The notes under the pieces: model-generated
Seen by the model: the letters and a program-made list of their open reading frames with translations, nothing else
Told to the model about the DNA's origin: nothing
The model's database searches: none
Position numbers and translations under genes: made by a program
Part shown: piece after piece, positions 1-8,619 of the stretch
Layout of the letters: each line of letters begins with the position of its first letter
Numbering within the stretch: position 1 is the stretch's first letter
Assembly: GCA_002316805.1 (NCBI GenBank)
Contig: DCEF01000002.1
Coordinates: 1-62,186 of the forward strand
From: Ruminococcaceae bacterium UBA1036
Lineage (GTDB): Bacteria > Bacillota > Clostridia > Oscillospirales > Acutalibacteraceae
DNA: 62,186 bases
Reading direction: 5' to 3'

Positions 1-125
1 TAATTGCCATGCAGCTCGGCCTCCCAACTAATTACCTGAAAATGCTCATGGCTGTGTTGTTTACAATAGCGCTTGTGGTGAATAACATTGCCCCATCTGC
101 TGAAAGGGAAAAAAGCCGATGTTAA
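1..125 (+). CDS. ABC transporter permease, C-terminal end only (partial)
   Basis: An open frame enters from the left edge (first full codon at 3) and stops at TAA 123-125. The roughly 40 visible residues contain a hydrophobic stretch (MLMAVLFTIALVVNN) followed by a short charged tail, as at the end of a membrane permease. The stop overlaps the start of the downstream ATPase gene by 7 nt, so the two are translationally coupled and probably form one importer. Too little is visible to name the substrate; the partner ATPase suggests the TrpXYZ/BMP-associated type of permease. Confidence 0.6.
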   Translation, partial: IAMQLGLPTNYLKMLMAVLFTIALVVNNIAPSAEREKSRC

Positions 126-925
126 ATGATTCAGGGCAGAAAAGCGATACTCTCGTAGAAATGCGCCACATATACAAAACTTTCGGGCGAGGAACATCAT
201 CTGAGGTTGCCCTTTTCAGCGACTTCAGCCTTTCCGTAAGGCACGGGAGTTTCGTTTCAATAATAGGCAGCAACGGTTCCGGCAAAACAACTTTGCTCAA
301 CATTCTCTGCGGAAGCATTGCACAGGATGCAGGTGACGTAATAATCGATGGTAAAAATATAAACAGCCTTTCAGAATTCCGTCGCTCACGCTATATTGGC
401 CGGGTGTTCCAGAACCCTGCAACCGGGACTTGCCCTCAGCTTACCGTCCTTGAAAATCTTGCCCTTGCCGACAATAAAGGCAAAAGTTTCGGGCTTGGAA
501 AAGGCATACATAAAAGCAGGATGGATTTTTACCGCTCGCAGCTTGAGCTGTTGAAAATGGGCCTCGAAAATAAGCTTAATATACCGGTTTCAAGCCTTTC
601 CGGTGGACAGCGCCAGGCTCTTGCCCTGCTTATTTGCACCATGACGCCTTTAAAACTGCTGATACTTGACGAACACACAGCGGCACTTGACCCAAAATCA
701 AGCGAAACAGTTATGGAGCTTACAGACCATGCCGTTCACGAAAAGAAACTCACCGCCCTGATGGTAACACATAACCTGAAATACGCTCTTCGCTTTGGTG
801 ACAGACTGCTCATGCTACACAGGGGAAAAATTATTCTTGACGCTTCAGGCACAGAAAAAAGCACTATGGAAATCCATGACCTCACAAGCCGTTTTGACGA
901 GATAAGCCTTGAAGACGGAATTTAG
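119..925 (+). CDS. ABC transporter ATP-binding protein
   Basis: The protein has 268 residues and a complete nucleotide-binding domain: Walker A GSNGSGKTT (about 50-58), Q-loop VFQNP (Q98), signature LSGGQ (160-164), Walker B LLILDE (180-185) and the H-loop histidine in MVTHN. It energises import through the permease whose end overlaps its start. The VFQNPATGTCPQLTVLENLALA region resembles ATPases paired with substrate-binding proteins of the TrpX type (aromatic amino acids in streptococci), so an amino-acid substrate is possible but not shown. The cognate binding protein would lie left of the window. Confidence 0.85.
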   Translation: MLNDSGQKSDTLVEMRHIYKTFGRGTSSEVALFSDFSLSVRHGSFVSIIGSNGSGKTTLLNILCGSIAQDAGDVIIDGKNINSLSEFRRSRYIGRVFQNPATGTCPQLTVLENLALADNKGKSFGLGKGIHKSRMDFYRSQLELLKMGLENKLNIPVSSLSGGQRQALALLICTMTPLKLLILDEHTAALDPKSSETVMELTDHAVHEKKLTALMVTHNLKYALRFGDRLLMLHRGKIILDASGTEKSTMEIHDLTSRFDEISLEDGI

Positions 926-1123
926 TGTTGTATTGACGATATTCAGCAGCAGTGCAATATAAAATCCCGCATATGCGTGATTTCGTTTTTATTATTTTAT
1001 TATTGGTTTCTCAAGCCGCTTTATTTGCCCCTGCCTACAAGCTTGACAGAAAAAATCATATGTCATACAATGAAATCAATCTTTGAAATTAAAATACGAT
1101 AAAATGTGCAGGAGGTAATTGCC

Positions 1124-1645
1124 ATAAACGAATTTTATAATATGCTTCTGAAGCGCCGCACTATACGCGCTTTCCGGCCAGATGCGATTCCTGACGGCAT
1201 CATGAATAAAATCATTACAGCCGGAAAATATGCCCCCTCTGCGATGGGGCAGCAGAACCGCCATTTCACTGTGATAAAAGATCAGGCACTACTAAATGAT
1301 ATTGTAAAAGCTACGGAAAAAGCAGGCGGCGAGTTTGTGCCTGGCCACACACCGTTTTACAGCGCTCCAGCCGTAATAGTTCTTTCTGCGCCTGCCAGCT
1401 TTAAGTTTAACAGGGAAGACTGCGCCTGCGCAATACAGAACATGATGCTTGCGGCATGTTCTTTCGGAATTGGCTCATGCTATATATGCGCCGTGCTTCC
1501 CGGCCTGCGCGACAGTTCCATAATGGGCCGGCTTAAGCTTCCGGCAAACTATGTTCCATATGGAAGCGTAAGCTTTGGCTATCCTGCAGCAAATGCTTCC
1601 GAAGCAAAAGCACGTAGGACAGATGATGTGACTTTTCTTCCATAA
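1124..1645 (+). CDS. nitroreductase family protein, probable AUA start
   Basis: This is an FMN-dependent nitroreductase-fold oxidoreductase of about 173 residues. Family features are the N-terminal RRTIRAF (FMN-phosphate contacts), the PSAMGQQNRHF loop and the GIGSCY segment. A perfect Shine-Dalgarno AGGAGG lies at 1110-1115. Eight nt later, where family members begin, stands ATA (1124-1126, followed by NEFYNML). The only upstream standard start, GTG at 1106, lies before the Shine-Dalgarno. The next ATG, at 1142, is 26 nt beyond it and would trim the first helix. I therefore place the start at ATA. The substrate is unknown; a flavodoxin follows on the same strand. Confidence 0.8.
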   Translation: MNEFYNMLLKRRTIRAFRPDAIPDGIMNKIITAGKYAPSAMGQQNRHFTVIKDQALLNDIVKATEKAGGEFVPGHTPFYSAPAVIVLSAPASFKFNREDCACAIQNMMLAACSFGIGSCYICAVLPGLRDSSIMGRLKLPANYVPYGSVSFGYPAANASEAKARRTDDVTFLP

Positions 1646-1806
1646 AAAGGACGGGGCAGGCTTGCACGCCTGCCCTGACAGAGAATTCTGAGCCACAACA
1701 AAATTAAAATTAACTGTGTGGCTTCTCTGCCAGCAGCTATGTTGTGCATCCTGCCTGAAAATATTTATGCCAATTTCTTCAAGCTGAAAATAAAAGGTGA
1801 AAAATA
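1646..1806 (+). other. intergenic stretch with stacked hairpins
   Basis: Between the nitroreductase and flavodoxin genes the DNA can fold twice. First comes a GGGCAGGC/GCCTGCCC stem with a 6-nt loop at about 1654-1675. A longer arm follows at about 1679-1736, combining CAGAGAA/TTCTCTG with AGCCACA/TGTGGCT around an A/T-rich loop. The first stem may be a terminator, but it lacks a U-run. I do not recognise a known riboswitch class. The region ends in the flavodoxin ribosome-binding site AGGTGA (1795-1800). Confidence 0.4.
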
Positions 1807-2337
1807 TTGAAAATATTGATTCTGTATGCATCAACGCACGGCGCTACGAGGCTTTGCGCTGAAAAACTTGCGCTGGCCCTTGGCAGTGAAACTGAGGCCA
1901 TCGATGTCAATGATTTTTTTGGCAGCCCCGCAGAGTATGACGGCACCATAATCGGCACGCCAGTCTATGGAGGAAGAATCCTTAAAGAAATCAAAGCCTA
2001 CTGCAAAGAAAACATGTCTATCCTTTTACAAAAACCATTTGCTGTTTTCTTTTCCTGCCTTTCAGAAAGAGAAACAACTGTTAATGAATACCTTAAGCAG
2101 AACTTCCCGCCGGAACTTGCAGAGCATGCTGCCGCCTGCGAATCTTTAGGCGGTGCATTTTACTTTAAGAAGCTGAATCCTCTGGAACGCGCCGTAGACA
2201 AGAAGGTTGCCAGTATATACGCAAAATCATCTGGCATACCTGCTCCAGACGGAAAATCCGATTTCAGCACTATATCTTACGAAAGGATCAACGCTTTTGC
2301 ACAGAAAATCAATGGCGCTTTTGGTAAGGCCTCATGA
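1807..2337 (+). CDS. flavodoxin domain-containing protein
   Basis: A 176-residue protein that begins MKILILYASTHGAT, the flavodoxin beta-1 strand and FMN phosphate-binding loop (residues 8-14). GTPVYGGRI matches the second flavin-contact loop. The fold and length fit the HemG-like flavodoxin family, which shuttles electrons or reduces quinones or protoporphyrinogen; the exact partner cannot be read from sequence. It starts with TTG 6 nt after AGGTGA. Its TGA overlaps the ATG of the next gene (ATGA at 2334), giving tight coupling to the HAD phosphatase. Confidence 0.75.
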   Translation: MKILILYASTHGATRLCAEKLALALGSETEAIDVNDFFGSPAEYDGTIIGTPVYGGRILKEIKAYCKENMSILLQKPFAVFFSCLSERETTVNEYLKQNFPPELAEHAAACESLGGAFYFKKLNPLERAVDKKVASIYAKSSGIPAPDGKSDFSTISYERINAFAQKINGAFGKAS

Positions 2338-3158
2338 AAATAAAGCTTATCGCCGCAGACCTTGATGGAACGCTTCTTCACGACGATAAATCTGTTTCAC
2401 AGCGCACACTTTCCGACCTTCAGAAAGCGGCAGAAGCAGGGTGCATCGTTATGCCGGCAACAGGCCGTGTTTTAAGCGGAATTCCCCATCAAGTCCTGTC
2501 TGTACCAGGCATCAGTTATGCTATTACGTCAAACGGCGCATCGGTAGTCGACCTTAAAAAACATTCAGTTATTTATTCAAACCTCATGACTACAGAAGAA
2601 TCAGGCAGTATTGTAAAAAAGATGTGCAAAACCGGATTCCTCGTAGAAGCATACTTGAACGGCACCGCATACTGTGAGCGAAAAGCATTCGAGCGCATGC
2701 TGTCTTTGAATCCTCCAAAGTGGCTTACTGATTTTGTCCTTAAATCGCAGAATTTTGTGGACGACCTGCCCAGTTTCATCTCTTCACACAATGCGCAGCT
2801 TGAAAAGGTCAATATGCCATATATTCCAGAGGATATACGTGTACCTATGTACAAAAAGTTGCGTTCAGAAAATAAATATTTCATATGCTCTTCATGCCCC
2901 ACAAATATCGAAGTAAATACAATAGGATGCAGCAAGGGAAAGGCTCTTAAAGTCCTTTGCAGCAAATTTGGTATAAATCCTGATCAGGCTATGGCTATAG
3001 GCGACAGCGGCAATGACCTTAAAATGCTTCAGGAAGCAGGCGTTGCGGTTGCTATGAAAAATGCAGAGCCTGAGATCAGCTCTGCAGCAAATTTCGTCAC
3101 ATCAACAAACAATGAAGACGGCGTCGCCGCCGCAATTGAAAAATTTGTCCTTTCATAA
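2334..3158 (+). CDS. Cof-type HAD-IIB family phosphatase
   Basis: The 274-residue protein has the HAD motifs in order: motif I DLDGT (D9, D11), motif II in ITSNGAS, a conserved Lys in CSKGKAL, and motif III GDSGNDLKML. The alpha/beta cap inserted between motifs II and III marks the Cof/IIB subfamily. Such enzymes dephosphorylate sugar phosphates, pyridoxal phosphate or FMN-type substrates with broad specificity. The start overlaps the flavodoxin stop by 4 nt, so the genes are co-translated. A shared bidirectional terminator separates it from the opposing mrp gene. Confidence 0.85.
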   Translation: MKIKLIAADLDGTLLHDDKSVSQRTLSDLQKAAEAGCIVMPATGRVLSGIPHQVLSVPGISYAITSNGASVVDLKKHSVIYSNLMTTEESGSIVKKMCKTGFLVEAYLNGTAYCERKAFERMLSLNPPKWLTDFVLKSQNFVDDLPSFISSHNAQLEKVNMPYIPEDIRVPMYKKLRSENKYFICSSCPTNIEVNTIGCSKGKALKVLCSKFGINPDQAMAIGDSGNDLKMLQEAGVAVAMKNAEPEISSAANFVTSTNNEDGVAAAIEKFVLS

Positions 3159-3196
3159 GAGCAAAGCTACATAAGTTATATATATTTAATTATGCA

Positions 3197-3245
3197 AAAT
3201 GCGTCTTCTTACCGCACGAAACGGTTTGAAGGCGCATTTAAATTT
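3197..3245. terminator. bidirectional terminator between HAD phosphatase and mrp
   Basis: AAATGCGTCTTC (3197-3208) pairs over 12 positions, with one G-T, with GAAGGCGCATTT (3228-3239). T-rich DNA follows on the plus strand, and an A-run precedes the stem for the other strand. It lies between convergent genes. Confidence 0.75.
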
Positions 3246-3258
3246 TATTGTTATTTTT

Positions 3259-4101
3259 TTATTTTTTACCTGCAGCCTGAACAGCATCGGCTGCTTTTTC
3301 GAGGCTTGGCATCTGAATTTCTTCAACACTGCCGCCGTCACATTTCTGCGCAATTGACGGGTCAAGCGGAACACGCCCCAGTACTTTCAGCCCATACTCT
3401 TTAGCCGTCTCATCAAGATGGCTCTCCCCAAAAACCTTGATCTTCTTACCGCAGTCAGGGCATTTGACATAACTCATATTTTCCACGATTCCAAGAATAG
3501 GAATATTCATCATCTTCGCCATGTTGACAGCCTTTGAAACTATCAGCGACACAAGCTCCTGTGGAGACGTAACAACAACAATGCCGTCAACCGGCAGTGA
3601 TTGAAACACCGTCAGCGGAACGTCGCCTGTTCCCGGAGGCATGTCCACAAAAAGATAATCAACATCCGGCCAAATCACATCAGTCCAGAACTGCTTGACA
3701 ATATTTCCAATCAGCGGGCCGCGCCAAACAACAGGCGCGCTCTCGTCGTCAAGAAGCAGGTTTACCGATATAACATCAATGCCGCTTTTTGTTTTTGCAG
3801 GTATTATGCCCGCGTCGCTGCCGGTGACCTTACCATGAAGGCCAAACATTTTCGGAATCGACGGACCGGTAATGTCCGCATCTAAAATACCAGTGTGGAA
3901 ACCACGGCGGTTAATAAGCACAGACAGCATTGAAGTTACAAGGCTTTTCCCCACGCCTCCCTTGCCGCTTACAATGCCGATTACATGGCCGACTTTACTG
4001 CGCGGGTTGGGTTTCGCCATAAAATCTGCATGGCCGCTTTCCCTGGAAGGGCAGTTCTCTTCACAGGAAGAGCAGTTATGATTGCAGTTTTCTTCACTCA
4101 T
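3259..4101 (-). CDS. Mrp/NBP35 family P-loop ATPase, Fe-S cluster carrier
   Basis: A 280-residue protein with the deviant Walker A of the MinD/Mrp family (GKGGVGKS, near residue 45), DMPPGTGD and a C-terminal CPDC that binds a bridging [4Fe-4S] cluster at the dimer interface. The N-terminus carries a Cys cluster (CNHNCSSCEENC), as in NBP35-type proteins. These proteins assemble and deliver Fe-S clusters in the cytosol. The start has a good AAGGAG ribosome-binding site. It stands as a single gene between a terminator and the MYG1-family gene, 1.7 kb from a cysteine desulfurase, which fits a sulfur/iron theme. Confidence 0.88.
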   Translation of the reverse strand: MSEENCNHNCSSCEENCPSRESGHADFMAKPNPRSKVGHVIGIVSGKGGVGKSLVTSMLSVLINRRGFHTGILDADITGPSIPKMFGLHGKVTGSDAGIIPAKTKSGIDVISVNLLLDDESAPVVWRGPLIGNIVKQFWTDVIWPDVDYLFVDMPPGTGDVPLTVFQSLPVDGIVVVTSPQELVSLIVSKAVNMAKMMNIPILGIVENMSYVKCPDCGKKIKVFGESHLDETAKEYGLKVLGRVPLDPSIAQKCDGGSVEEIQMPSLEKAADAVQAAGKK

Positions 4102-4225
4102 TGGAATTCTCCTTTTCCAGCAGAATCTTTTAACTGTATATATTCTGTCTTTGGCACAAGTATAACGTGCATATGCTCATATGTCAAGAAAATCCGTATG
4201 CTTTTAATGTAAGGCCACAGCAAAT

Positions 4226-5092
4226 TTAATTTCCGCGCTGCTGCTGCCCGGCTATGCGCATAGCCGTGCGGCATGCTTCTACTGCGTCTTCCTGGTTTTC
4301 CGCCGCTACAAGGAAGCGGGCCTTATGGCAAAAATGCAACGTCCGGATTCCAGACGTTTTTTCAAGTCCTTCGCCATCCATGCCGGCCCATTCCTGTGGA
4401 AAATTGCATTTTGCCTCGTCGGTGTTAAATCCCATCGGGACAACCTGCGCATTGTAGCCGCCGCGCTGAGAAGGATAAACCACAAATTCAGCGCTTGAAG
4501 GGATAAGCACCGACTTCCATGGGGCAAAGCGCGGCAAAATTACAATATTGTCTTTTACACCTGCAAGTGCAGACTCCACAAGTGATTTTGCCCTCTGTGC
4601 GCTGAAAATACTCTCAAACTTTTTGCGTAGAATCATTTCGGCAAATTTTTCAGCTTCGGCAAAGCACTCGTCCGCCGACCGCTCTGAATCCCACAGCGGA
4701 TTAAACGACGAAATTACGCCGGCAAGCTGATTTCCACATCCGGTATTGTCGTCTTCATCAAGCGGCTGGATAAAGTGTTCATCAAAGTGTTTTGTTTCCT
4801 TAGCTACGTCTTTCGGTGAGCAGCCTTTCTGCATTACGCTTTCGCCAAGTTCGCGCCACAGCAGGCCAAACGCCGCATAAGGCACGCCATTTTCACGGAC
4901 ATCGGAATTTTCCTGATGGTGGTCAAATTTTCCCCTTCCTATGTCAAACGCAAGGCCGTTAAAGCCTTCTGGCACTTCAAAGACACGCTTTATCTTAAGC
5001 TGTGGATTAATAATTTTCAGCAGCGCGGCGGCAAATACATCGTCCGCATGAAATTTTCCACCGTGTGTAAGGGCAGTACCTTCAATTTCCAT
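4226..5092 (-). CDS. MYG1 family (UPF0160) putative phosphoesterase/nuclease
   Basis: The 288-residue protein starts with the family signature THGGKFHADDVFAAALL, has FDHHQ near residue 57 and a later DEDDNTG, all likely metal ligands of a DHH-like fold. Eukaryotic MYG1 has 3'-5' RNA exonuclease activity; the role of bacterial members is not established, so only the family is claimed. The start is supported by GGAGAG ahead of the ATG. It is followed on the same strand by mrp and preceded by a WYL regulator, with no obvious operon partner. Confidence 0.8.
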   Translation of the reverse strand: MEIEGTALTHGGKFHADDVFAAALLKIINPQLKIKRVFEVPEGFNGLAFDIGRGKFDHHQENSDVRENGVPYAAFGLLWRELGESVMQKGCSPKDVAKETKHFDEHFIQPLDEDDNTGCGNQLAGVISSFNPLWDSERSADECFAEAEKFAEMILRKKFESIFSAQRAKSLVESALAGVKDNIVILPRFAPWKSVLIPSSAEFVVYPSQRGGYNAQVVPMGFNTDEAKCNFPQEWAGMDGEGLEKTSGIRTLHFCHKARFLVAAENQEDAVEACRTAMRIAGQQQRGN

Positions 5093-5155
5093 TCGTCAAT
5101 CTCTCCGTTCATGTTACATTACAATTACATAGTTATGTTTCCAGCCCATAATTTT

Positions 5156-6166
5156 CTAAACCTGCCTGTACCGAGAAAGGCTTTCTTCCACAAGGCGGCT
5201 GTACTCCTCAATCAGGCTTTTGGGCTCAACTATCTCCACTCTGCCGCCAAACTCAAAAATACGGCTCAGCAGTATCGGGCTCACAATCACTTTTACGCGG
5301 ATATAAAAGCTGCTGCCGCTTGCACGTGAAATTTCAGTCTCTTCCCCAAAGCGGTCAAGGACAACACCGATGAGTGAATTATCAACGCGCAGCGTAACAT
5401 CTTCTTCTTTGCCACTGTGCATACCGAAAATCTCTTTCGAATACTCGGCCGCATCAAATAACGGCAGATCGGGCCTTTCACAATCACCATTCTCGATTAT
5501 TTCCATACGGTCCATTTTATCGACCCTGAAATTGGAAAGTCCCCCGTATTTTTCATAATAGGCTGTCATGTAGTAATTTTCGCTGTCCCACAAAAGCGCA
5601 TATGGGAAAGCGCGGTATTTCTGCCCATTCCTGCGGTAGCGTTTTTTCCAGTGGCGTGCGTGCTGCCAGTCTATACAGTACTCAAAATAGCGGAAAGACA
5701 CTGGCTTTTTCTGTGCAATGGCCTGATTGATAGTGTCGACATTATAATAAATCTTCTCATTCTGATTTTTCACCCTGCCGCGCACATATATCTGCCGCTG
5801 AAGGGACTTCGACTGTGGTTCGCTCGCAAGGCTTTCAATTTTTCCTATAAGCTGCGTCGACTTTTTTTCAGTCAGAAACCTTGATGAAGCTACAGCATCT
5901 GCAAGTATCTTAAGTTCCGGCAGCTCAAACGCGCGCCCCGCAACAAAGTAGCCTGTGGTTTTCGATTTGCAGCGCACAATATCAAGTCCAAATGAGCGCA
6001 GGGCTTCTATATCGCCGTAGAGGCTCTTGCGCTCAGCAGATACCCCATACCCTTTCAATTCTTCAATAAGCTGTGGAATGGTCAGCATATGCTCGTCATC
6101 GGTTTTTTCCAGAAAAATTTTCATAAGGTAAAGGAGTTTCAGTTTCTGATTTTTTACCATTGCCAT
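5156..6166 (-). CDS. WYL domain-containing transcriptional regulator
   Basis: The 336-residue protein has an N-terminal winged-helix (about 1-60, including MLTIPQLIEELKGYGVSAERKSLYGDIEAL), a central WYL domain (about 125-220) and a C-terminal WCX-like extension (about 240-330). WYL domains sense small ligands or nucleic acids and control DNA binding in DNA-damage, defence or metabolic circuits; no ligand can be assigned. The start is fixed by GAGGCG 7 nt before ATG. It lies downstream of the cysteine desulfurase on the same strand with a 36-nt gap and is probably read from that operon. Confidence 0.85.
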   Translation of the reverse strand: MAMVKNQKLKLLYLMKIFLEKTDDEHMLTIPQLIEELKGYGVSAERKSLYGDIEALRSFGLDIVRCKSKTTGYFVAGRAFELPELKILADAVASSRFLTEKKSTQLIGKIESLASEPQSKSLQRQIYVRGRVKNQNEKIYYNVDTINQAIAQKKPVSFRYFEYCIDWQHARHWKKRYRRNGQKYRAFPYALLWDSENYYMTAYYEKYGGLSNFRVDKMDRMEIIENGDCERPDLPLFDAAEYSKEIFGMHSGKEEDVTLRVDNSLIGVVLDRFGEETEISRASGSSFYIRVKVIVSPILLSRIFEFGGRVEIVEPKSLIEEYSRLVEESLSRYRQV

Positions 6167-6202
6167 AAAAACGCCTCTGCAGAAGCTATTGCTGCACGTC
6201 AG

Positions 6203-7351
6203 TTATTTGCCTGCGGCTTCACGGCTGCGCGCGACCGCATCCGGAAGCACTTCGAGAATTTTTCTTATATCGTCCTCCGTATTCTCAGCACCAAGTGTAA
6301 TGCGCAGGGAACCGCGCGCCATCTCCGGCGGGATTCCCATGGCAAGCAGCACATGCGAAGGCTCCAGAGCGCCTGCGGAACATGCCGAACCCGCAGACAC
6401 GCAAATTCCCGCTTGGTCGAGCAGAAGCACAAGTGCTTCCCCTTCGGCGCCTTCAAAAATAAAAGAAGCATTGCCCGGAAGCCTGTTTTCCGGATCACCT
6501 GTAAGGTGGGTGCCCGGAATTTTTTGAACGCCGCTTATGAGTTCGTCACGCAGAGCCGATATTCTGCGTGTATCTTTTTCCATATTTTCGCACGACTCTT
6601 CCAGCGCCACCGCCATACCAACAATGCCGGCCGTGTTCTCTGTCCCGCCGCGCAGGCCGCGTTCCTGCCCGCCGCCATAAAGCCACCTGCCCGCCGGAAC
6701 GCCGCGGCGAATATAAAGGCCGCCTATCCCTTTTGGCCCGCCGAATTTATGGGCTGAAAATGACATGAGGTCAACCTTTGCTTTTTCAACATCTATTGGA
6801 ATATGCCCTGCCGCCTGAACGGCATCGGTGTGAAACAGGGCACCTGCCTTATGGGCTGCCTCTGCAAGCTCCGCTATTGGCATTACAGTGCCCACTTCGT
6901 TGTTGGCTGCCATAATGCTTACAAGTGCTGTGCTGCTGCCGAGCGCCGCCTTGAGGCGAGAAACATTTATGCGGCAATTGCCGTCGGCTCCAAGCAGTTC
7001 AGATGACAGCCCCGCATGTTTTCTTGCTTCAAGTGTATTAAGTATAGCATGGTGCTCCACAGACGATGAAATGATTTTTTCCTTTTTTTCAGAGCACAGC
7101 TCAGGCGAACGCATAACCCAGTTATCTGATTCTGTGCCGCATGAAGTAAAGTATATTTCATCAGGATGCGCACCGAATGCGTGGGCTATTTTTTCACGTG
7201 CACGGTCTACTGCGCGCCTTGCCCTGCGCCCTGCCGCATAAGCTGATGAAGCGTTGCCGTACTCTTCCGTAAGAAACGGCATCATGGCTTTTAAGGCAGC
7301 TTTTGAAAGCGGCGCTGTAGCCGCATGGTCAGCATATACAAAATCTGGCAT
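6203..7351 (-). CDS. cysteine desulfurase (NifS/IscS family)
   Basis: This 382-residue PLP enzyme removes sulfur from cysteine as a persulfide. Visible features are the N-terminal YADHAATAPLS, the PLP-lysine segment SAHKFGGPKG and the catalytic cysteine loop SAGSACSAG near the C-terminus. It ends at a usual NifS length. Directly downstream, with a 15-nt gap from its start back to the stop of mnmA, it shares the operon with the tRNA 2-thiouridylase. In many Firmicutes this pairing marks a desulfurase dedicated to tRNA thiolation, so sulfur supply to MnmA is the likely job; general Fe-S assembly is the alternative. Confidence 0.9.
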   Translation of the reverse strand: MPDFVYADHAATAPLSKAALKAMMPFLTEEYGNASSAYAAGRRARRAVDRAREKIAHAFGAHPDEIYFTSCGTESDNWVMRSPELCSEKKEKIISSSVEHHAILNTLEARKHAGLSSELLGADGNCRINVSRLKAALGSSTALVSIMAANNEVGTVMPIAELAEAAHKAGALFHTDAVQAAGHIPIDVEKAKVDLMSFSAHKFGGPKGIGGLYIRRGVPAGRWLYGGGQERGLRGGTENTAGIVGMAVALEESCENMEKDTRRISALRDELISGVQKIPGTHLTGDPENRLPGNASFIFEGAEGEALVLLLDQAGICVSAGSACSAGALEPSHVLLAMGIPPEMARGSLRITLGAENTEDDIRKILEVLPDAVARSREAAGK

Positions 7352-7366
7352 AATAAAAGGACTTCC

Positions 7367-8461
7367 TCATAATTGCTTTATTTCTTCGCTAAGGATTTTT
7401 CCTCCGCCAAGCACAGTATCACCGCGATAAAAAACGGCCGACTGCCCTGGCGTAACAGCGCGCTGCGGGCTGCGGAAGCACACTTTTACTTTTCCGTTTT
7501 CAATGGGATAAATCACCGCCTGCGCCTCAGACTGGCTATAGCGCACTTTAACGCCGGCTTCAACCGGCTTGTCCAAATGGTCTAACGCGATAAAGTTGAC
7601 ATTTCCAACATAAAAAGTGCTGCTGTAAAGATCCTTGCTGTCGCCGAGCACTACCGTATTGTTTGCGCAATCTTTTTTAACCACATATTTAGGTGATTCA
7701 AAGCTTATGCCTATGCCTTTCCTCTGCCCAATGGTATAGTGGAACAAGCCTTTGTGCTGGCCGATAACATTGCCATTTGCATCGACAAAATTACCGGGTT
7801 TTGAATCGAACTTCATCACATTTTCAAGAAAAGCCGCATAATCGCCGTCTGGCACAAAGCAAATGTCCTCGCTGTCAGGCTTGCGGGCATTCACAAACCC
7901 ATGCTTTTCAGCAATGGAACGGACTTCCGGTTTAAGAAAACCGCCAAGTGGAAAAAGCGTATGCGCAAGCTGCTCCTGTGTAAGTGTGTAAAGCACATAC
8001 GTCTGGTCCTTCGAGGCGTCAGCAGCTTTTTTAAGCAGCCAGCGGCCTGCTTTTTCATCATGCTCTACGCGGGCATAGTGGCCTGTGGCAACGGCGTCAA
8101 AACCGAGAAGTTTTGCGCGGTCAAGCATTTTTCCGAATTTGATGTATTTATTGCAGTCAATACATGGATTAGGCGTCTCACCGCATTCATAGCCGCGTGC
8201 AAAGCGCCCAATCACTTCATGCCTGAATTCAGGGCCAAAATTAAAAACATAATGCTCAATCCCGAGGTGCTCGGCAACACTGCGCGCATCTTCAACATCG
8301 GCAAGCGAGCAGCATGTGCGCGCTTTTGATATGCCGGCATCTTCATTATTATAAAGATGGAGTGTCGCTCCAGCAACTTCATATTCCTGCTCAAGCAAAA
8401 GGCACGCGGCAACTGAGCTGTCTACCCCGCCGCTCATGCCTACAAGAACTTTTTTATTCAT
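7367..8461 (-). CDS. mnmA: tRNA-specific 2-thiouridylase MnmA
   Basis: The 364-residue enzyme converts U34 of Lys, Glu and Gln tRNAs to 2-thiouridine. It has the PP-loop GMSGGVDSS at the N-terminus that adenylates the uridine. The first catalytic cysteine is in TPNPCIDCNKYIKF and the second in DSEDICFVPDG; the C-terminal beta-barrel follows. It starts at ATG behind GGAGAG. It is the first gene of a likely operon mnmA-cysteine desulfurase-WYL regulator, and the desulfurase is its expected sulfur donor. Confidence 0.95.
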   Translation of the reverse strand: MNKKVLVGMSGGVDSSVAACLLLEQEYEVAGATLHLYNNEDAGISKARTCCSLADVEDARSVAEHLGIEHYVFNFGPEFRHEVIGRFARGYECGETPNPCIDCNKYIKFGKMLDRAKLLGFDAVATGHYARVEHDEKAGRWLLKKAADASKDQTYVLYTLTQEQLAHTLFPLGGFLKPEVRSIAEKHGFVNARKPDSEDICFVPDGDYAAFLENVMKFDSKPGNFVDANGNVIGQHKGLFHYTIGQRKGIGISFESPKYVVKKDCANNTVVLGDSKDLYSSTFYVGNVNFIALDHLDKPVEAGVKVRYSQSEAQAVIYPIENGKVKVCFRSPQRAVTPGQSAVFYRGDTVLGGGKILSEEIKQL

Positions 8462-8619
8462 CTATTCTCTCCGCAGTTCATTTGAAATATCTTTTTATTA
8501 TGATAAAAGCAAATCAGCCCGCTGTCAAGCGAAGCTGAAAACAGAAGGCCATCGCCTTAAAAGGAAATCCTTCTGGCAGCAGGCATATCCTTATTTAGCA
8601 GGCCTAATTACAGGGAAAG

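Noticed and set aside
1475..1834. 119-codon minus-strand ORF
   Set aside because: Crosses the nitroreductase end, the hairpin region and the flavodoxin start; no ribosome-binding site or recognisable motif.
6089..6757. 222-codon plus-strand ORF
   Set aside because: It is antisense to the cysteine desulfurase and WYL genes, with no ribosome-binding site and an unstructured Arg/Cys/His-rich product; a shadow of the real genes.
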